A stretch of DNA of 64,000 bases from the NCBI GenBank assembly GCA_012932295.1, contig JAAONU010000006.1, forward strand, positions 23,873,929 to 23,937,928. Direction: 5' to 3'. Under the pieces are notes generated by a model. That model saw only the letters and a program-made list of their open reading frames with translations, was not told where the DNA came from and did not search any database. Made by a program: the position numbers and the translations under genes. Origin of the DNA: Cyclina sinensis. Taxonomy: Eukaryota; Mollusca; Bivalvia; Venerida; Veneridae. Below, one piece after another: positions 59,501 through 64,000 of this stretch. Position 1 is the first letter of the stretch; every line of letters begins with the position of its first letter.

Positions 59501-62500
59501 ACTAGTTTGTTTTCGTAATATCGTAATTTAAGGGGAAGAGAAAGAAGGGTATGAGAAGTTTAAGGCTTAAATAAGTTATTTGTCATAATAGGCACTGCTT
59601 TAATGTAGCTCTTGCACTGATCTGAAAATATGTGCATATTGTTGTAAATATAAACTTGTCATCCTTTTGTATCAAATTGTGAATGATTACCTTTTATTAA
59701 TGAATTTAATTAACATTCGTGGTGTTAATTGTATTGCAGTGCAAGTCATCTTCTGAATTGGAAAAGAAATGGAGATTCAGTTTTGTTAAATTCTTTCAAT
59801 TGATATGTTTTTAGTTTATGAATAATCTAACTTAAAGCACATTGTATGTTGACTATCAGTTTTTTTTATCATTTCAATGTATGAATAGATAACAGTCTTC
59901 CTCTATTGATTGTATGTAACACGTGTTTGTGACATAATTTGTGTAATCAGTTGGTAAGGCGTGTTTGTTTTGTTTATTTCCAGCTGCCGGTGGATATCCA
60001 GGACTAATTCAATCGAGGTATGTTTATTTCTTTGGTTAATTTGTCAACAGAAGGCTTTTTTTATGCTGTAAGTGTTAAGCTGTTATTTGACCTACTTGTG
60101 AAATCTTCTTCCTTGTTCTTATGCAAGTAATGCAAGGTTAAGTTGTACAGATAAAAGAGGGGGAAAAATGCCTGATGAGTTAAAGGTTTGAATTTTTGTC
60201 TATCTCAGGTATATACATATTCAAGATAAAATAGATTGTTCAGTTTTTGTTGTTGAGCAGTTTTTCCTGCAAACAGGAATTTAACTGTTAGGGAAATTTT
60301 GAAACAAGGATTTTTACTAGGGGAATTTTGGGTATTGTATATTTAGATAATTAACCATTAAGGCTGAAAAAGTAAATGTTATTTGTTCCTTTTCTCTGTA
60401 TAGAAACACAGAAGCAGCTCAGGCTGCAGCTCAAGCAGCTGCCCGAATCAACCAACAACTAGGGGTCTCTACTCAGAACAGTAGTATGATGCAGTCACCA
60501 ACAGATCAGATGAACCTCGGTATGGTCATCACAGAGGAATACAAGGTGCCCGACAGAATGGTCGGACTTAGTAAGTATATTTTTTGAAATTATGGTGTAA
60601 TGTTAAGAACAGAAATTGCATTAAGTTGTACAGATTAACATACGCTGACTTTACACAAATGAGCAAGTTTTTGTGGATCATGAAGGAAATATTGAAATTA
60701 CCTGGAAATTGGAGGGCATGGCCTCAGTAGGAGGTAGCTTCCTGGTTTTATGCATTGATGTTTAGTAAGAAGGTAAAAACAGATCTAGTTATAAGATTCA
60801 GTGATTGGTAAAGAAAAGTTTATCAGAAAACAAAATATCAGTGCATTTAGATTTCAGTCAGAAAGTGGAGTAAACTGATGTTCCATGTTGTATAACATTC
60901 TTTGAGTTGAGAGCACATCTTCACAGCCATTATTTCATTTTTTTGAGTATTGGTGTCAGAAATGTGCAAGATGAAAATTCAGGGATTCGCTAACACCACC
61001 CTATGTGGGTGGGGTTTGATAGTAGGCCCTGATACATTATATAAGTAACTGGATCAGGTATTCTTTTGTGTTATGTTAAAAAAAAGATCAGTTAATATGG
61101 TTTGATTTGCTGCTGAGTCATTTTAAATTTAAAAAAAATGATGGGTAAAGGGAACTTCTAGCTGACACATTTAGAATTCGGCTTTATGAAGCAAGTAAGC
61201 TGATCATCTTAGAACGTAATCAACTTAAACTTTGCATGTACTTGAAAGGAACCATACATACTGTAAAGTCTTCAATTTGCTATGTTTCAGTTATTGGAAA
61301 AGGCGGTGAACAGATAACAAGGTTGCAAGCAGAAACTAGTTGCAAAATACAGATTGCACCAGGTAGGCACTCGCCATAGGGGAAACTTACATTTAACTAT
61401 TCATGAGATTGGAGGTGATATGTGTAAATATTTAACTAGGTGTTGTGAATTGTAATAACCTTTAATATTAATGTAAGAAATTTTTATGATTTAAGTTAAG
61501 TAATGGAATGGATTAAACCATATTTAAAGAAAATGAAGAAAAATGTAACATTGAGAAAAACAGAGAGAAGTCAATCTTAACACTGACAGTGACCAAACTT
61601 AAATGTGAAGAGTACTAGGCATGATTTATTTGTGTTAAACAAGGGTCAATTTAAGGTTATAATTGCATATTTCATACAGAGAAGGTCTCATTATATACGT
61701 GCCAAGCACATTGATTATTTTTTGGGGGCGAGTTATTTCTTATAGTGTTGATGCATGTTATCCTTGATATTTCAGAATGTGACGGTTATGGTATGTTTGT
61801 TTTATAACATCCGAGATAGGGCGCAGTGTTCTTTCAATAAAGTTTGTCAGTCTTTTTATCACTACTTTGGAGTATTTGGCCCATTTATTTCAAATTGCTG
61901 CTCTTAAATTGACCCTTGGAAATGATCACCAGATTTCTAGGAGAGTGGGATACATAAGTTTGTCATTCTGTCATTCGTTCTTACCCTTAAGTAAAAGTGA
62001 GAATAAAGTCGCAACAAATCAGTGAAATTTGGGGATATAGTTGGAGCAGCAGTTATCTGGCCTTAACAGTTTCAGACTAGGATGGTTTATTCTGCAGCCT
62101 GATCTTTTTTATTGTTCACAGATAGTGGTGGCATGCCAGAGAGGTCCACAACACTTACAGGTTCACCTCAAGCTATAAGGTAAGGACAGGTTGGATAATG
62201 GGCACATTATATGAGTTTACTTGACAATTTCTTACTTTACAAGTTAAAAATACATTCTGTAAGATAGAATAAAATGTCAATCATAATGCTACTTGGAAGG
62301 AATAGAAAAAAATATATCTAAACTCTGTTCTCCTGTCTTCAACAGTACAACTAAAATGACAGATTTGCATTTATAAAACATTTTTGGACACTTCTTTATC
62401 ATACAAAGCTTATCAAATGTTGAGATTTCTTTAACTGTTTTACACAGTGTAGCAATACCACATGACCATGACATCACTAAAAACATCAAAACTAAGAAAA

Positions 62501-64000
62501 GGTCAACATGGGCTACACTTAAAAATAGAAATGTGTTTCATTTCTTCATGGATTTCTATGGGACATGTGAAAATATAAGCTTTCGAGGGAGTATAGGATC
62601 TCCAGTAGCTGAGCTGGTTTTCAAGCACTACATGAAACCTTGAAACTTGTTTGTATGAGAGGTTTAATGAGGTAGTTGAAAAAACTGCTCAGCTGCTGAT
62701 GGAGATTCTATATTCCGTGGAAAGCTGATAGTATTCTCCTTAGACTGACACATGAGATGATGTCCCATAGAAATCCATGAAAAAATGAAATACAGGTAAT
62801 TCCATTTTCAAGTGGAGCCAATGTTGGGTTTTGTCTTGGATTTGATACCTTTTTAGCTCACCTGAGCCATAGGCTCATGGTGAGCTATTGGGATCAATCA
62901 ATGTCTTTTATCCATCGACCGTTCACACTTAGTTTGTTAACACTCTGGTGGTCACATTTTCGCCTCAATTGTCATGAAGCTTGGTCAGGATGTTTGTCAC
63001 AGTTATTACTTGGACGAGTTCGAGTATGGGTAATCTGGGATGAAAAACTAGGTCACTTGGCCCAAAAATAAAAAAAAATCTTGTCAGTTCAAACATCCTG
63101 GAAATTTGTCAGAAAAGTTGATTTGATAATTTCTAGCTCAGATTCGAATATGGGTCATCTGGGGTCAAAAACTAGGTCACCAATCCCAAATATAGAATAA
63201 CCTTTTTTACACACTATAGGTAACATTTTTAGCTCAAATATCCTGGAAACTTGTCAGAAATGTTGGTTTGATAATTTCTAGGTCAAGCTCAAATATGGGT
63301 CATCTGGGGTCAAAATCTAGCACTCCAGAGGATACATTTTTTAGTCCAGTGATCTTGGAAATTTGTCAGAAAGGTTGTATCAATGATTTCTAGCTCAAGT
63401 TCGAATATGGATCATCTAGGGTCAAAACTAGGTCACAGAGCCTAAATGTTAAAAAACCTGATAACAGTCTAGAGGTTTCATTTTCAGCCGAAATGTTCTT
63501 GAAATTTGTCTTAAAGGTTGTTACAATGATTCTAGGTAGTTATGGGTCATTTAGAGTCAAAAACTAGGTCACAGATCCTAGTATTGAAAATCCTGCAACT
63601 ATATAGAGGCTACATTTTCAGTCCAAATATCCTGGAAATTTGTCAGAAAAGCTGTTCTGATGATTTCTAGGTCAAATTTGATTATGGTTGGGATAAATGT
63701 TTATCTCATGAGACAGGGCGTCGCATATATTAACCAGGTCTGTAACAACTTTGTTAAAGCAGTCATACGCAGGTGAGCAATATAGGGCCATCATACTCCT
63801 CTTGTTTGACATTATTTCTACACTGTTAACAGTTGTTGCTTTTAACTGAACACAATTGTTTACTGTTTATGTCGCAAGACCATCAAAAACTTTTCAGTTA
63901 TGAAATGACTAGCACTGTAGTTATACCCCCACCACAAAATGTGGGGGGGCTATAATGGATTCGCTTTGTCGCGTCCGTCCGTCTCCATTATCGTGTCCGC
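53507..64000 (+). CDS. Far upstream element-binding protein (FUBP/KHSRP family), 5' part; runs past the window
   Basis: Exons: 53507-53554, 56893-56986, 57743-57781, 59984-60017, 60404-60570, 61291-61362, optional 61776-61790, 62122-62179. No further exon was found before 64000, so the gene is partial. All phases fit. The N-terminus FADAVARARQIAAKI is the FUBP/KHSRP signature, followed by KRPLDAD and a polar/Ala-Gln linker. KH domain 1 begins EEYKVPDRMVGLIIGKGGEQ, has the GKGG (GxxG) nucleic-acid-binding loop, then CKIQIAP and DSGGMPERSTTLTG. Known: the family has four KH domains and binds single-stranded DNA and AU-rich RNA, acting in transcription, splicing and mRNA decay in nucleus and cytoplasm. 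Two or more KH domains should lie beyond the right edge. The ATG has a good context (GCAAATGG). Odd: a decoy splice-site array before exon 2 and a possible microexon. Confidence 0.92.
55757..56008 (+). repeat. Interspersed repeat, short copy (AGCTCACCTGAG family)
   Basis: Begins AGCTCACCTGAGTCTTAGGC and ends CTCAGGTGAGCGATACATG, so its ends are inverted. The interior (GGGTCATCTGGGGTCAAAAA) matches the longer copy at 62855-63806. It lies in FUBP-like intron 1. Confidence 0.85.
56331..56892 (+). repeat. Tandem array of exon-2 3' splice site plus exon start
   Basis: About twelve copies of a unit of about 48 bp (AAACTTTATTTCTAG, then ATTGCTGCTAAA, then AACCAGAAAGATTT) abut the true exon 2, which starts at 56893 with the same TTTATTTCTAG|ATCGCTGCTAAA. 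Copies nearest the exon are closest to it; the leftmost are decayed. Copy starts after TAG fall at about 56345, 56581, 56821 and 56869, with weaker ones between. Confidence 0.92.
61776..61790 (+). CDS. Candidate 15-nt microexon in KH domain 1 of the FUBP-like gene
   Basis: AATGTGACGGTTATG is flanked by CTTGATATTTCAG and GTATGT. It is phase-neutral: with the G left from the previous exon it inserts E-C-D-G-Y between IAP and DSGGM, in the variable loop of KH1. Skipping it restores the usual IAPDSGGM. Expression is unproven. Confidence 0.5.
62855..63806 (+). repeat. Interspersed repeat, long copy with internal tandem units
   Basis: Same ends as the 55757-56008 copy (AGCTCACCTGAG on the left, GCAGGTGAGCAA on the right). 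The interior repeats a block of about 110 bp (TATGGGTCATCTGGGGTCAA, TCCTGGAAATTTGTCAGAAA) about six times with divergence. It is in an intron of the FUBP-like gene and is non-coding. Confidence 0.85.
63926..64000 (+). repeat. Start of another interspersed repeat, cut by the window edge
   Basis: CCCCACCACAAAATGTGGGG forms a small hairpin, followed by TTTGTCGCGTCCGTCCGTCT. The design matches the GGACGGAC-type repeats seen elsewhere in the window. The remainder lies beyond 64000. Confidence 0.5.

Noticed and set aside
1..64000. CRISPR arrays, operons, phage or bacterial features
   Set aside because: The window is intron-rich animal DNA; the tandem arrays are minisatellites without spacer structure.

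Overview
This is a window of animal nuclear DNA, most likely from a bivalve or other mollusc. The genes are split by many GT-AG introns, the DNA is AT-rich, and tRNA-headed SINEs, fold-back elements and minisatellites are scattered throughout. The gene content fits a lophotrochozoan: a pappalysin, a J1-crystallin-like selenoprotein J, and secreted EF-hand proteins. The species call is inference. Exon structures were assembled by hand from splice signals, reading phase and protein-family similarity.

Layout, left to right. (1) 203-1651 (+): a two-exon RING-H2 protein. (2) 4721-9944 (-): an eight-exon J1-crystallin/ADP-ribosylglycohydrolase-family gene. An in-frame TGA sits at the end of exon 6, conserved coding exons follow it, and a SECIS-like hairpin lies in the 3' flank at 3848-3932. 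Together these identify selenoprotein J. (3) 11688-14651 and 15719-18410 (+): tandem duplicates of a small secreted EF-hand gene with matching intron phases. (4) 20531-26491 (-): an N-acetylneuraminate lyase-like gene with an altered active-site loop; its first exon is unresolved. (5) 26492-32538: an intergenic desert with a broken Tc1-like transposase. (6) 32539-50169 (+): a complete 22-exon pappalysin metalloproteinase gene of 1531 codons. One intron holds two antisense tRNA-Pro(TGG) genes and a long palindrome; another holds a minisatellite of 5' splice-site look-alikes. (7) 53507 to beyond the right edge (+): the 5' part of a FUBP/KHSRP KH-domain gene. Its first intron ends in about a dozen tandem copies of its own 3' splice site plus the start of exon 2. 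A 15-nt microexon candidate splits KH domain 1.

The genes do not form one pathway; this is ordinary metazoan synteny. The most notable items are the selenoprotein J gene with both its Sec codon and a candidate SECIS, the tandem array of decoy 3' splice sites in the FUBP gene, the 15-nt microexon, and the splice-donor minisatellite in the pappalysin gene. The rest of the window is introns and repeats.
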